Source: Dethiosulfovibrio salsuginis
GTDB taxonomy: Bacteria; Synergistota; Synergistia; Synergistales; Dethiosulfovibrionaceae
Assembly: GCF_900177735.1 (NCBI RefSeq)
Contig: NZ_FXBB01000011.1
Coordinates: 1 to 64,000 of the forward strand
Direction: 5' to 3'
Length of the DNA: 64,000 nt
Positions 16,472-25,452 of the stretch are shown here, one piece after another (positions within the stretch are counted from its first letter, which is position 1; each line of letters opens with the position of its first letter). The notes under the pieces are model-generated. The model was not told where the DNA came from. It did not search any database and worked only from the letters and a program-made list of their open reading frames with translations. A program made the translations under genes and the position numbers.

Positions 16472-17464
16472 TCACTCCAACCCCAGGGCGATGTCGACCA
16501 ACTGCTTGCAAAGAGGGCTCTTCTTGGCGAACCCACTCCTGACCGTTTCAGTGGCCTCGACGAAGGCCTTTCTCTGAGCGTCATCGAGCTCCAGTATCTC
16601 AAGCCCTGCATCGGCTATGACCTTCTGAGCGTCGATCTCCGACTGGGCTATCTGGGTTCTGAGCCACGCCTCAGCGTCGCTTCCGGCTCTCTTAAGGATA
16701 TCCCTATCTCCGTCGGAGAGCTTGTCCCACCACTCAAGGTTGCACTGAACCACGAACTGAGCTGTGGTGTAGTTGCAGACTGTGAGGTATTTTTGAACCT
16801 CGAATATCTTCCTGGAGACCGCCGCAGGCATACCTGTTGTCGCTCCATCGACGGTACCCCTCTGAAGCGCCATGTACATCTCCGAGGAGCTCATGACGAC
16901 CGGCGTTCCACCGAGGGCGGCAACGGTCTCAGCGGTGCCGTTGCTGAAGGTCCTGATCTTTAGACCATCAAAATCTGAAGGAGCGGCGAGGGGCCGCTTG
17001 CTGTTGAAGAACTGCACGAAACCGTAGTCTGCCCAGAAAAGGTTGGTGACTCCCTTTTTCTTGAACTCCTCGTTCAGGAGGTCGCCAGCTCCGGCATCGA
17101 TGAACTTCTTTATGGAATCAAGACCTTTAAAGACGAAAGGAACCTCGAATATATCCGTAGCCGGTATCATTCCAGCCCATTTGTTGACCGGTACCAAAGC
17201 TATTGGGACCAACCTCTCCTGAAGGGCCTCTACGACCTCTGTGTCCTTAAAAAGCTGAGCCGAATGGAATACCGTCACGGTCATACCCCCACCGGAGTAT
17301 TCCTTGACCTTGTCGGCAAAGAGATCCAATGCCTTTGAGATATGGTGAGAGGGGGGAAGCTGGTTGGACAGCTTTACCTCGACAGCGTAAGCCGCCAGTG
17401 TGGATATGGCGACGGTCGCCATGGTTATGCTGGCACACAACACCTTGCGCATAGTTCCGTTCAT
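16472..17464 (-). CDS. dctP: TRAP transporter solute-binding protein (DctP family)
   Basis: A 330-residue periplasmic protein with a signal peptide (MRKVLCASITMATVAISTLAAYA after a short N-terminus). The mature start VEVKLSNQLPPSHHISKALDLFADKVKEYSGG and the DGLKIRTFSNGTAETVAALGGTPV segment are typical; the arginine of KIRTF would bind a carboxylate. The start is ATG 17464 with GGAGGT 8 bases upstream. It heads a minus-strand operon dctP-dctQ-dctM-CoA-transferase-HMG-lyase-ICL-lyase, so the ligand should be the acid processed by those enzymes. Confidence 0.92.
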   Translation of the reverse strand: MNGTMRKVLCASITMATVAISTLAAYAVEVKLSNQLPPSHHISKALDLFADKVKEYSGGGMTVTVFHSAQLFKDTEVVEALQERLVPIALVPVNKWAGMIPATDIFEVPFVFKGLDSIKKFIDAGAGDLLNEEFKKKGVTNLFWADYGFVQFFNSKRPLAAPSDFDGLKIRTFSNGTAETVAALGGTPVVMSSSEMYMALQRGTVDGATTGMPAAVSRKIFEVQKYLTVCNYTTAQFVVQCNLEWWDKLSDGDRDILKRAGSDAEAWLRTQIAQSEIDAQKVIADAGLEILELDDAQRKAFVEATETVRSGFAKKSPLCKQLVDIALGLE

Positions 17465-17531
17465 GACATTACCTCCATCGATATTGAACAAAATAAAATC
17501 AACAAGCCCTCTTCCGCCTTTTTATCCTCTC

Positions 17532-18215
17532 TCATCCCCCCCCAGCTCCCTCTAGGGTGGTCTTTCTCCTGTTGAAATAGCTGTACCTTCTATCGGAGGT
17601 CAACTTCTCCAAGTCTCCGCTGGATAGATATTCAATTATGTGATAATGAAGTCTCACAAGATCGGCCAGCACCTCAACCTCCTCTAGCTCCCCCAAAAGG
17701 GCTAGGTGAAGCTGACAGTAGAGGGTCTCGAGGGCCCTTGAGGTCCAGATTTTACCTGAAAGCTCCGCCAGTGATTTATGAAATGCCAAGTCTCTGTCGC
17801 AGAAAAGCAGAATCTTATCCCGCCTGGATCCTTCGCCCTCGCATATGAACAAGAGTTCCTCCAACATTTTTTCGAACTTGGGCCTCACCTCGGAGGTAAA
17901 AAGACCGTTCTCGACGATGGTCCTGAATACTACACCCTCAAGAATAACCCTCATCTCGTAAAGCTCGTCCAGTTCCTCCTTGGAGAAGAGGCGGACCTTA
18001 ACCCCTCGCCTCGGGACCGATACGACGAGCCCCATCATCTCCATCTGCTTTAAAGCCTCCCTGACCGGAGCTCGACTGACCCCAAGTCGCTCAGCTATAT
18101 CCCCTTCCCTTATATAAACGCCGTCCTTGAACTCAGATGAGACTATGATCTCCCTCCGAAGGTAGTCGAACATCTGGCTGCTCAGCGTGACGTACTCCAA
18201 AGATCCAACCGTCAT
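17532..18215 (-). CDS. GntR family transcriptional regulator (FadR subfamily, FCD domain)
   Basis: A 227-residue regulator with an N-terminal winged helix (IREGDIAERLGVSRAPVREALKQMEMMGLVVSVPRRGVKV) and a C-terminal helical FCD ligand-binding domain with a metal site likely formed by Asp/His in DLAFHKSLAELSG and the later LHYHIIEYL. The start is ATG 18215 with GGAGGG 7 bases upstream; the frame extends back through repeat copy B, which is an artefact. It lies just upstream of and in the same direction as dctP, and probably controls that operon in response to the organic acid or its CoA derivative. Confidence 0.9.
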   Translation of the reverse strand: MTVGSLEYVTLSSQMFDYLRREIIVSSEFKDGVYIREGDIAERLGVSRAPVREALKQMEMMGLVVSVPRRGVKVRLFSKEELDELYEMRVILEGVVFRTIVENGLFTSEVRPKFEKMLEELLFICEGEGSRRDKILLFCDRDLAFHKSLAELSGKIWTSRALETLYCQLHLALLGELEEVEVLADLVRLHYHIIEYLSSGDLEKLTSDRRYSYFNRRKTTLEGAGGG

Positions 18216-18322
18216 GACAATCCCTCCACAACTCGGTATCCTGTCGACCGAATAATTAAAGTATATTTCTTTTTTCTCTTCTGTCAAGAGGTTGCTCTCG
18301 AAATATAGAGACAAATCCCAAA

Positions 18323-18372
18323 TATAAGAAAGCGAGCCGATCTCGTCCTTGAGATCGGCTCGCTTTCTTATA
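18323..18372 (-). terminator. Long perfect hairpin, likely terminator behind hcp
   Basis: A 22-bp perfect stem (18323-18344 with 18351-18372) around a 6-base loop. On the minus strand it ends in TTTCTTATATTTG. It lies downstream of hcp and repeat copy B and upstream of the GntR gene, separating the two transcripts. Confidence 0.75.
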
Positions 18373-18375
18373 GGC

Positions 18376-18617
18376 ATCTCTAAAAACGCTGATCCTCGGA
18401 GAGATCGTCCCGACAGAGCCCGTTCGAGCCCGTATTTTCGACCTACCGTAGTGTAGTACGAATGGGGCGACAGGACGTCGCCCCAAGCCGAGGGGGCACA
18501 GGACGTGCCCTCCGAGGCGGTTCGTACGGAACAGGCAGGTCGAGTATACGATTGGGTGAGACAGGGAACAGGCGGGACGGTCTCTCCGAGGGGACTCAAG
18601 TGTGAGTTTTTAGAGGT
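18376..18617 (-). repeat. Palindromic intergenic repeat, copy B (full length, inverted orientation)
   Basis: About 242 bp with outer arms CTCTAAAAACGCTGATCCTCGG and GAGTTTTTAGAGG, and the two central hairpins present as GGGGCGACAGGACGTCGCCCC and GGGCACAGGACGTGCCC. One inner arm is altered (GTATTTTCGACCTACC in place of the usual GTATACTCGACCTGCC). It fills the space between the hcp stop and the hairpin at 18323-18372. Confidence 0.92.
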
Positions 18618-18634
18618 TCCCTTATGCTTTTTAT

Positions 18635-20296
18635 CTATTTACCCGCCATTATGGCAGCCACGTCGGACTCCACCGTGTCTATGCCCTTTATGCCGAAGTT
18701 GTCGACCAACACCTTTGCCACGTTAGGGGAGAGGAATCCCGGTATGGTGGGCCCAAGCCGGATATCCTTCACTCCAAGGAAGAGCAGGGCCAGCAGGACC
18801 GCCACCGCCTTCTGCTCGTACCAGGCTATGTCGTAGGAGATAGGAAGCTCGTTGATATCGCTAAGGCCGAAGGCCTCCTTTAGCTTCAGGGCTATGACCG
18901 CCAGGGAGTAGGAGTCATTGCACTGACCCGCGTCCAAAACCCTGGGAATGCCACCTATATCTCCCAGGTCCAGCTTGTTATAGCGGTACTTGGCACATCC
19001 TGCTGTCAGTATGACCGTGTCTTTAGGCAGTGCCTGGGCCACCTGGGTGTAGTAGTCCCTGGACTTATGGCGACCGTCGCACCCTGCCATTACCACGAAA
19101 CGCTTGATAGCCCCCGACTTGACCGCCTCGACAACCTTATCCGCCAGTGCCATGACCTGGTTGTGGGCGAAGCCTCCCACTATTTTGCCCGTCTCAAGCT
19201 CTTTAGGGGCGGGGCAGGCCTTGGCCTTCTCTATGACGGCGGAAAAGTCCTTTGGCTTTCCGTCCTCTCTGTCCGGTATGTGGACCACGTCGGGGTAGCC
19301 CGTCATCCCTGTGGTGAAGAGCCTGTCCTTGTAGGTGTTGTTGGACTTTAGGGGAACCAGACAGTTGGTGGTCATGAGTATGGCCCCGTTGAAGGCCTCG
19401 AACTCGTCGTTCTGGAGCCACCAGGAGTTGCCGTAGTTGCCCACGAAGTTGTCGTACTTCTTGAAGGCAGGATAGTAATGGGCGGGAAGCATCTCGCCGT
19501 GGGTGTAGACGTCCACCCCTGTGCCCTCGGTCTGTTTCAGCAGCTCCTCCATGTCCCTCAGGTCGTGACCGCTTATCAGTATCGCGGGGTTTCCACGGAC
19601 CCCCAGGTTGACCTCGGTTATCTCCGGGTTGCCGTAGGTCTCGGTGTTGGCCTTGTCCAGCAGAGCCATGGTCTTTACGGCGTAATCCCCGGCCTTCATC
19701 ACCAGAGCCACCATCTCGTCCACCGATAGATCTCTGGTGGTGGACTCGAGGGCCTCCATGAAGAAGCGGTATATACCCAGGTCCTCGTAGCCCAGAACCG
19801 CGGCGTGGTCGCCGTAGGCCGCTATCCCCTTGAGCCCTATGACAAGAAGCTCACGAAGGGAACGGACATCCTCGTTCTCCGTGGCGAGTATGCCCACCGA
19901 TAGGGCTTTTTCGGCGTAGGCCGAGACAGGTCCGTTCCATGTGGCGCAGTCGTGGACCGATCCGTCGAACTCCGATCCGTTCTTGGCCTTATAGGCCGCC
20001 TTGAAACGGTCCCTGACGTCGTCCCTTACCGTCACAGCTTCGCCTATGAGCTTAACGAAGCGTCCATCGTCCCAGTTGGCGTTGGTTATGGTCGCAAATA
20101 GCCCCTGGGCCACGAACAGGCCGTCGAATTTGCGAAGCACACCGAGCTCGTCGGCCTTTACCCCCCAGACGGCAATCCCCTTTAAAATATATATCAGCAG
20201 GTCCTGAAGGTTCGCCGTCGATTCGGGCTTGCCGCACACGCCCCTCACGGTGCAGCCGCTGTTTTTCGCCGTTTCCTGACACTGGAAACAGTACAT
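18635..20296 (-). CDS. hcp: Hydroxylamine reductase / hybrid cluster protein
   Basis: A 553-residue hybrid cluster protein, an NO/hydroxylamine-reducing and nitrosative-stress enzyme. The N-terminal cluster motif is C3-x2-C6-x8-C15-x5-C21 ([15 protein letters not shown]...), the 4Fe-4S form seen in anaerobes. Hybrid-cluster ligands are visible in [63 protein letters not shown]. The start is ATG 20296 after GGGGGAG; the longer frame to 20380 runs through the promoter. It is divergent from a Crp/Fnr regulator with an FNR-type box between them. Confidence 0.96.
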   Translation of the reverse strand: MYCFQCQETAKNSGCTVRGVCGKPESTANLQDLLIYILKGIAVWGVKADELGVLRKFDGLFVAQGLFATITNANWDDGRFVKLIGEAVTVRDDVRDRFKAAYKAKNGSEFDGSVHDCATWNGPVSAYAEKALSVGILATENEDVRSLRELLVIGLKGIAAYGDHAAVLGYEDLGIYRFFMEALESTTRDLSVDEMVALVMKAGDYAVKTMALLDKANTETYGNPEITEVNLGVRGNPAILISGHDLRDMEELLKQTEGTGVDVYTHGEMLPAHYYPAFKKYDNFVGNYGNSWWLQNDEFEAFNGAILMTTNCLVPLKSNNTYKDRLFTTGMTGYPDVVHIPDREDGKPKDFSAVIEKAKACPAPKELETGKIVGGFAHNQVMALADKVVEAVKSGAIKRFVVMAGCDGRHKSRDYYTQVAQALPKDTVILTAGCAKYRYNKLDLGDIGGIPRVLDAGQCNDSYSLAVIALKLKEAFGLSDINELPISYDIAWYEQKAVAVLLALLFLGVKDIRLGPTIPGFLSPNVAKVLVDNFGIKGIDTVESDVAAIMAGK

Positions 20297-20342
20297 AAAC
20301 TCTCCCCCTTCTGACTTGTGTGTGGATTTTGTTGACCGTAAT

Positions 20343-20387
20343 ACTATAATGACATATAGGGATGCTCTTTTCCTTGACATGGATCAA
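20343..20387 (-). promoter_or_regulatory. hcp promoter with FNR/DNR/HcpR-type box
   Basis: TTGACATGGATCAA (20374-20387) fits the TTGA-N6-TCAA palindrome of the FNR/DNR/HcpR group. On the minus strand a -10-like ATTATAGT lies at 20350-20343, 33-35 bases from the box centre, close to the class II arrangement near -42. The divergent regulator's recognition helix ETLSRIL has the E-x-x-S-R pattern that reads TTGA in FNR. Regulation is inferred from these matching facts. Confidence 0.65.
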
Positions 20388-20419
20388 TTTTGAAGTTTTC
20401 GGCAAAAGGAGGGGTAAGG

Positions 20420-21109
20420 TTGGAGGACAGAAAATCGCTTCTCACCGTTATAGCTGGATTTCAGGGTCTGGACCGAGAGGACCTTGAAAAACTGAGAGCT
20501 ATCATAGTCCAGGGAGAACACAAAAAAGGGGACCTTATCTTCTCCGACGGCCAGGAGGGAAGGGGATTTTTCGCCGTTTTGAGAGGACAGGTCAAGGTCT
20601 ACAAAATGTCTCCTGAGGGAAAAGAGGTGATCCTCCACGTATGCGGACCAGGGGATCAGTTCGGCCAGGCAGCTATGTTCGGGAATCAGCGATATCCCGC
20701 CTGGGCGGAGGCACTCTGTGCCAGTACGGTGGCCCTTTTTCCCGGAGAATCTTTTTTGGAGCTGATAGGGAGATATCCTCACATAGCCCTCGCCATGTTT
20801 CAGGATCTGTCCTCCAAACTCAGACAGCTCACCTCCCAGGTGGAGGGCCTTGCCCTTAAAGAGGTCCCCGGTAGGCTGGCGTCCTATCTGGTCTATCTGG
20901 CGGAGGAGCAGAAAAGCCCTGGATCTATAGTTTTAGACACGTCAAAATACCAGCTTGCCTCTATCCTCGGCACGACCCCGGAGACACTGTCTCGAATACT
21001 TTCCGACATGACAGAGAGAAATCTAATAACCGTAGATAGACGAGAGATAACCCTTTTGGACCACGACTACATTATCCAGCTGGCCAAACAGGGTAGATAC
21101 GGAGCCTAG
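20420..21109 (+). CDS. Crp/Fnr family transcriptional regulator (HcpR-like)
   Basis: A 229-residue regulator: N-terminal cyclic-nucleotide-binding-type beta barrel (about 15-120), dimer helix, and C-terminal winged helix (YQLASILGTTPETLSRILSDM). There is no N-terminal cysteine cluster like that of Fnr, so it would more likely sense NO or redox through another route, as DNR/HcpR proteins do. The start is TTG 20420 with AAGGAGGGG at 20406-20414; TTG 20390 lies upstream of that site. It is divergent from hcp and followed after 14 bases by a hybrid histidine kinase in the same direction. Confidence 0.9.
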   Translation: MEDRKSLLTVIAGFQGLDREDLEKLRAIIVQGEHKKGDLIFSDGQEGRGFFAVLRGQVKVYKMSPEGKEVILHVCGPGDQFGQAAMFGNQRYPAWAEALCASTVALFPGESFLELIGRYPHIALAMFQDLSSKLRQLTSQVEGLALKEVPGRLASYLVYLAEEQKSPGSIVLDTSKYQLASILGTTPETLSRILSDMTERNLITVDRREITLLDHDYIIQLAKQGRYGA

Positions 21110-21123
21110 AGAGGAGTTTTTCT

Positions 21124-23697
21124 ATGAAAACCATGGCCAGTAAGATAGCCCTTCTCATTGGGCTAAGCGTTATCTCCACAGGAATAGCCCTGTCCGCCCT
21201 GTCCATATTGGAAAACGACAGGCTCGTCCGATCTATGACCATGGTCACCAACGAAATACTGGACCATGACGTCCAAAACAAGTTAAAAAACGATGAGCTT
21301 TCGTCGGAAATATACGGAAAAGCGATGATCGACTACATGACCAGGATAGCCATGCCCCCCCTATGGGACCTAAACTACCGAACCTTAAAGGACTACGCCG
21401 ACAGCATGGTCCAGGTCCCCGAGGTGGTGGCGGTGGCCATCTACCAAGAGGACGGCTCGGTGGTAGCGGGAAAACCGATGGATCGGGAGAAGGGGGGAGA
21501 CTTAAACCTTTTTTCCTCCGATATAGTCAGAAACGGCGATATTATAGGGTCTATCAAGGTTTGGATAAGCAGGGAGAGGGTAAAATCCCTGAAAGTGGAG
21601 AACGAGGCGGTAAAAGATCTGTTACTGAGCTCTTTCCAGGATAGCTCCACCCACGCCAAAACCCAGGCATCCTCCAGAATGCTGCTCATGTCTCTGGCGG
21701 TCACTATATTAACGGTCCTAATTAGCTTTGTGCTGGTTTTTTACCTCATAAATCCTATCAGGAAGATCACCTCAGCCATAAGAAAGATAGGAAACAGCTC
21801 TACCGATAGATCGGTATCCGATTCAGGCAACACATTAGGTTCAAGGCTCTCGGAGCTAAGGACCTATCTGGAGAGCAACACATCCACCGTAGGTGACGAG
21901 GCCTCGGTACTATCGGACGCCCTGATCCGAATGGCGACCCTCATAGAGTCCCACGTAGCGATCCACAGAGCCGTATCGGACATAATGAACGTCGCCGCCG
22001 TATCCCAGACGAAAGACGATTTTGTCTGGAACTTCGTCAGACTTATTATGAGGGAAACCCCCTCCTGTATGGCCTCCTTCTACGTCGCCCGAGAGTCGGA
22101 CCCTAAGTTTATGGACCTCATAGCCTCGGTGGGATTGCCAGCAGAGGCTCCAAAGTCCATAAAGATCGATCAATTAGAGGGACAGTTCGGCACCGCCATC
22201 ATGGACGGCAAGGTCAAAATCACCGATGTTCCGCCGGGAAGGTACCTTCCCTTCAGGACAATGGCGGGAAATATAGCCCCGGTTCAGTTCATAACCGTCC
22301 CCCTTAAAAGCCAAAACAAAATAATGGCCCTTTTCTCCATGGCCTCTCTGACCTCCTACCCCGAAAACTACCTGCGAATCTTCTACCTGGTCCAGGAGGG
22401 GATGAACGCCGCCTTAGGCAACATGATCGCTGGAGAGAGGGAGAGGGAGCTGGTCCAGGAGCTCCAGGCCGCCAATCAGGAGCTGGCGGCCCAGTCGGAG
22501 GAGCTGGAGTACCAGGCGGGAGAGCTGGAGATCCAGAACCAGGAACTGGAGGTCCAGAGGAGAAAGTCCGAAGAGGCAAGCAAACTTAAGACCGAATTTC
22601 TGTCCAACATGAGCCATGAGCTGAGGACCCCCTTGAACTCCATTCTGGCCCTCTCAAGGGTCCTGAGGTCCGAGGGTAAGGAGCGGTTCGAGGAGGAGGA
22701 ACTGCAATATCTGGAGATAATAGAGAGAAACGGCAAAAACCTCCTGGGGCTTATCAACGGCATACTGGATCTGGCGAGGATAGAGGCGGGGAAGGAAGAC
22801 CTAGAGCTAAAGGAGTTTAACTTAAACTCCCTTCTGATCGACCTCACCGACAGCCTTCGCCCGATAGCCTCGGATAAAGGGATTCAGCTGGAGCTGTCCC
22901 TGCCTAATAAACCTCAGACGATAGTGTCCGACATCGACAAGCTGAACAGAATAATAAGCAATATAGCCTCTAACGCCATAAAGTTCACCGAGAGCGGAGG
23001 GGTATATATAAAGGTACTACCCGGAGGGGCCTCCATCTCGGTGGAGGTAGAGGATACGGGCATAGGCATACCGGAGGAGGACCTGGAGCTGATCTTCGAC
23101 GAATTCCGTCAGGGAGACGGCTCTACGGTGAGGAAATTTGAGGGAACAGGTCTCGGTCTTTCCATAGCTAAAAAATACGCCGATATGTTGGGCATATCCC
23201 TGTCGGTGAAAAGCGAGGTTGAAAGAGGAACGACCTTTACCGTTACGATTCCCTACCAAAACGACGTAAAAAAGGAAAAACCACTGATGCCCCTACAGAT
23301 GGAGGAGATAGGCATAGAGAGCTCTCCGACGGTTTACGTCATAGAGGATAACCTCGTATCCTCCAGCAACATCAGAAGAATTCTGGTGGCCCACGAGATA
23401 AGGACCATCACCTTCTCCAGAGCGAGAGAGGCCCTAGACGCAATATCCATAGCCCCTCCAGATGGCATAGTCCTCGACCTGATGATGCCCGAGATGGACG
23501 GATTTGAGTTCTTAAAGGAGCTTCGTTTTAAAACCCACGGGATCCCGGTGATGGTGCTGACCGCAAAGGTCCTGACCAGTGAGGATAAACGGTTTTTAAG
23601 GGATCACGAAGTGGACTGTATCATGTACAAAGGTGACGTAGAGTCACGAATACTGGTTACAAAGCTCAGGAGCCTCATGAAAAACAAGGCAACCTAA
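21124..23697 (+). CDS. Hybrid sensor histidine kinase/response regulator with GAF domain
   Basis: An 857-residue membrane sensor. Order: TM1 (about 5-27), extracytoplasmic sensor (about 30-180), TM2 (about 185-210), HAMP-like linker, GAF (about 280-440), a strong coiled coil (ELVQELQAANQELAAQSEEL and on), HisKA with phospho-His in SNMSHELRTPLNS, HATPase (NAIKFTESGG, DTGIGIP, GTGLGLSI), and a C-terminal receiver with phospho-Asp in IVLDLMMPEMDG. The start is ATG 21124 after GAGAGGAG. It is probably co-transcribed with the Crp/Fnr gene. No separate output regulator is adjacent. The solute-binding proteins just downstream could feed its sensor domain. Confidence 0.9.
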   Translation: MKTMASKIALLIGLSVISTGIALSALSILENDRLVRSMTMVTNEILDHDVQNKLKNDELSSEIYGKAMIDYMTRIAMPPLWDLNYRTLKDYADSMVQVPEVVAVAIYQEDGSVVAGKPMDREKGGDLNLFSSDIVRNGDIIGSIKVWISRERVKSLKVENEAVKDLLLSSFQDSSTHAKTQASSRMLLMSLAVTILTVLISFVLVFYLINPIRKITSAIRKIGNSSTDRSVSDSGNTLGSRLSELRTYLESNTSTVGDEASVLSDALIRMATLIESHVAIHRAVSDIMNVAAVSQTKDDFVWNFVRLIMRETPSCMASFYVARESDPKFMDLIASVGLPAEAPKSIKIDQLEGQFGTAIMDGKVKITDVPPGRYLPFRTMAGNIAPVQFITVPLKSQNKIMALFSMASLTSYPENYLRIFYLVQEGMNAALGNMIAGERERELVQELQAANQELAAQSEELEYQAGELEIQNQELEVQRRKSEEASKLKTEFLSNMSHELRTPLNSILALSRVLRSEGKERFEEEELQYLEIIERNGKNLLGLINGILDLARIEAGKEDLELKEFNLNSLLIDLTDSLRPIASDKGIQLELSLPNKPQTIVSDIDKLNRIISNIASNAIKFTESGGVYIKVLPGGASISVEVEDTGIGIPEEDLELIFDEFRQGDGSTVRKFEGTGLGLSIAKKYADMLGISLSVKSEVERGTTFTVTIPYQNDVKKEKPLMPLQMEEIGIESSPTVYVIEDNLVSSSNIRRILVAHEIRTITFSRAREALDAISIAPPDGIVLDLMMPEMDGFEFLKELRFKTHGIPVMVLTAKVLTSEDKRFLRDHEVDCIMYKGDVESRILVTKLRSLMKNKAT

Positions 23698-23723
23698 CCT
23701 AATAGTCACATCGGAGGATTGTT

Positions 23724-24520
23724 ATGCTTAGAAAGATTGCGATCATGACGATAACTACCTGCCTTTTGTTGCCGAGCATATGCTTAGCTGGGGAGAAAAT
23801 CCGTATCGGAGTGGGAGAGATGCCTCCCTACGTATCGGAGAGGCTGGAGGAATACGGTTTTTTAGCGAAAATAGTGAAAGAGAGCTTCGCCTTTTCCGAC
23901 ATAGAGACCGAGTTCCATTTTGTTCCCTGGAACAGGGCCATAGAGAACACCAGACTGGGGCTTCTCGACGGGACGCCAGGATGGTTCAGCACCCCGAGAG
24001 GGAGAGGGACTTCCACGTGTCATCGCCTTTGGTGAACGATACCCAGTCCTTTTTTCATCTCAAGACATTCAAATTCGATTGGGAAACCGTGGAGGACCTG
24101 AAGGGAACGGTTATAGGTGCAACCCTTGGATATAGCTACGGCAAAGTTTTCGATCAGGGGGTCAGGGATGGCAAACTGGAGATCGACTGGATATCGACCG
24201 ACTTACAGAATTTTCACAAACTACTGGCGGGCCGAATATCGCTCTTTCCTATGAACACCCTGACAGGGCTCGACATGATCGGCAAAGAGTTCTCGCCTTA
24301 TCTAGCTAAGAAAATCGTATATCATCCCAGACCGCTGAGATCGGAGCCTCTCCGTCTTCTGATATCGAGAGCAACACCGGAACACAAAAATTTGCTCGAC
24401 AAATTTAACCAGGGACTTGAGGAACTCCACAGAACAGGCGAATACGACGAGATAGCAAATAACTACTCAATAACCATCGACCTAAAGGAGGTTAACGATG
24501 AAAAAGCTACCGAAAAATAG
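23724..24520 (+). pseudogene. Solute-binding protein (SBP_bac_3 type), frameshifted near 23990-24005
   Basis: The first frame (from ATG 23724, after CGGAGGATTGTT) encodes a signal peptide and EKIRIGVGEMPPYVSERLEEYG... up to PGWFSTP, then becomes nonsense. The second frame resumes with ERERDFHVSSPLV and runs to 24520. Joined, they give a normal binding protein of about 265 residues, aligning with the paralogues at 25453 and 26287 (there PPYKVAARPWMVYSEPI). One base appears to be missing in or near the CCCC run at about 23994-23997. It may be a real inactivating deletion or a sequencing error. No slippery signal for programmed frameshifting is evident. Confidence 0.8.
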
Positions 24521-25403
24521 CCTGATATACGCCTTTGAGCCCGACATGGATCCTGTCATTACGGTAAACCCAGGGGAGACCCTTCGGGTGGAGACCTGGG
24601 ATTGCTTTAAGGGACAGATCCAGTCGGAGGACACCCGATGCTCTGAGATAGACTTCGGCCAGATAAACCCAGCCACAGGCCCTATCTTCGTCAACGACGC
24701 CGAGCCAGGGGACACCCTTAAGGTGGAGATAATGGGCATGGACATGGCAAGCCAGGGGGTAACGGTCATAGTCCCAGGAGAGGGAATCTTAGGCCACATG
24801 GTCAAAGAACCTGTCACAACGGTCATGCCGGTCAAAGACGGTTTCTGCCTTTTCAAAGACATAAAGATACCTATAAAGCCCATGATAGGGGTCATAGGGG
24901 TGGCCCCGGAGGAGGGATCCTTTCCCACCGGGACTCCCTGGCGACACGGCGGCAACATGGACAACCGATACATCGGCCCAGGAGCGACGATCTATCTGCC
25001 TGTGAGACAGAAAGGAGCCCTTCTTGCCCTGGGAGATTGCCACGCCGTCATGGGCGACGGCGAGTTGTGCTGTTCGGGCTGCGAAATCGACGCCACAGTT
25101 ACCCTCAGGCTGGACGTTATAAAGGGTTCCTCCCTTCCCTGGCCTCTGGTTGAGACCTCTCAGGTAATATCACTGGTGGTATCGGGAGAGAACCTTAACG
25201 GCGCAACCGAGGAGGCCACCAGAGAAGGGGTTGCCATGATCCAGAGGGCAAAAGGACTGTCATGGGAGGATTCCTACATGCTCTCCAGCCTTGTAATGGA
25301 CCTGGAGATATGTCAGCTTGTCGACCCCAAGAAGACGGTGAGAGCCACCTTCCAGAGGACTTTTATGACCGCCAAGGGCTTGCTTAAAGGCACTCCAGTA
25401 TAG
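24498..25403 (+). CDS. Acetamidase/formamidase family protein
   Basis: A 301-residue protein of the FmdA/AmdA family. Recognisable parts are NPGETLRVETWDC, NPATGPIFVNDAEPGDTLKVEI, GGNMDNRYIGPGATIYLPV and GALLALGDCHAVMGDGELCCSG. Family members hydrolyse small amides to ammonia and acid. The start is ATG 24498 with a strong AAAGGAGG 6 bases upstream, overlapping the end of the frameshifted binding protein. Placement amid binding proteins of the amino-acid type suggests use of an imported amide; the substrate is unknown. Confidence 0.9.
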   Translation: MKKLPKNSLIYAFEPDMDPVITVNPGETLRVETWDCFKGQIQSEDTRCSEIDFGQINPATGPIFVNDAEPGDTLKVEIMGMDMASQGVTVIVPGEGILGHMVKEPVTTVMPVKDGFCLFKDIKIPIKPMIGVIGVAPEEGSFPTGTPWRHGGNMDNRYIGPGATIYLPVRQKGALLALGDCHAVMGDGELCCSGCEIDATVTLRLDVIKGSSLPWPLVETSQVISLVVSGENLNGATEEATREGVAMIQRAKGLSWEDSYMLSSLVMDLEICQLVDPKKTVRATFQRTFMTAKGLLKGTPV

Positions 25404-25452
25404 GATAATACAGTTAGATAGGTTAGGTTAAAAGTGAGAGGAGAGATGACAC

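Noticed and set aside
22440-22570. Short-period DNA repeat rich in GAGCTGGAG/CAGGAG units
   Set aside because: It encodes the heptads of the coiled coil in the hybrid histidine kinase and needs no other explanation.
23985-24005. Programmed ribosomal frameshift in the first binding-protein gene
   Set aside because: There is no slippery heptamer or stimulatory structure obvious at the join, and intact paralogues lie next to it. A deletion or sequencing error is simpler.
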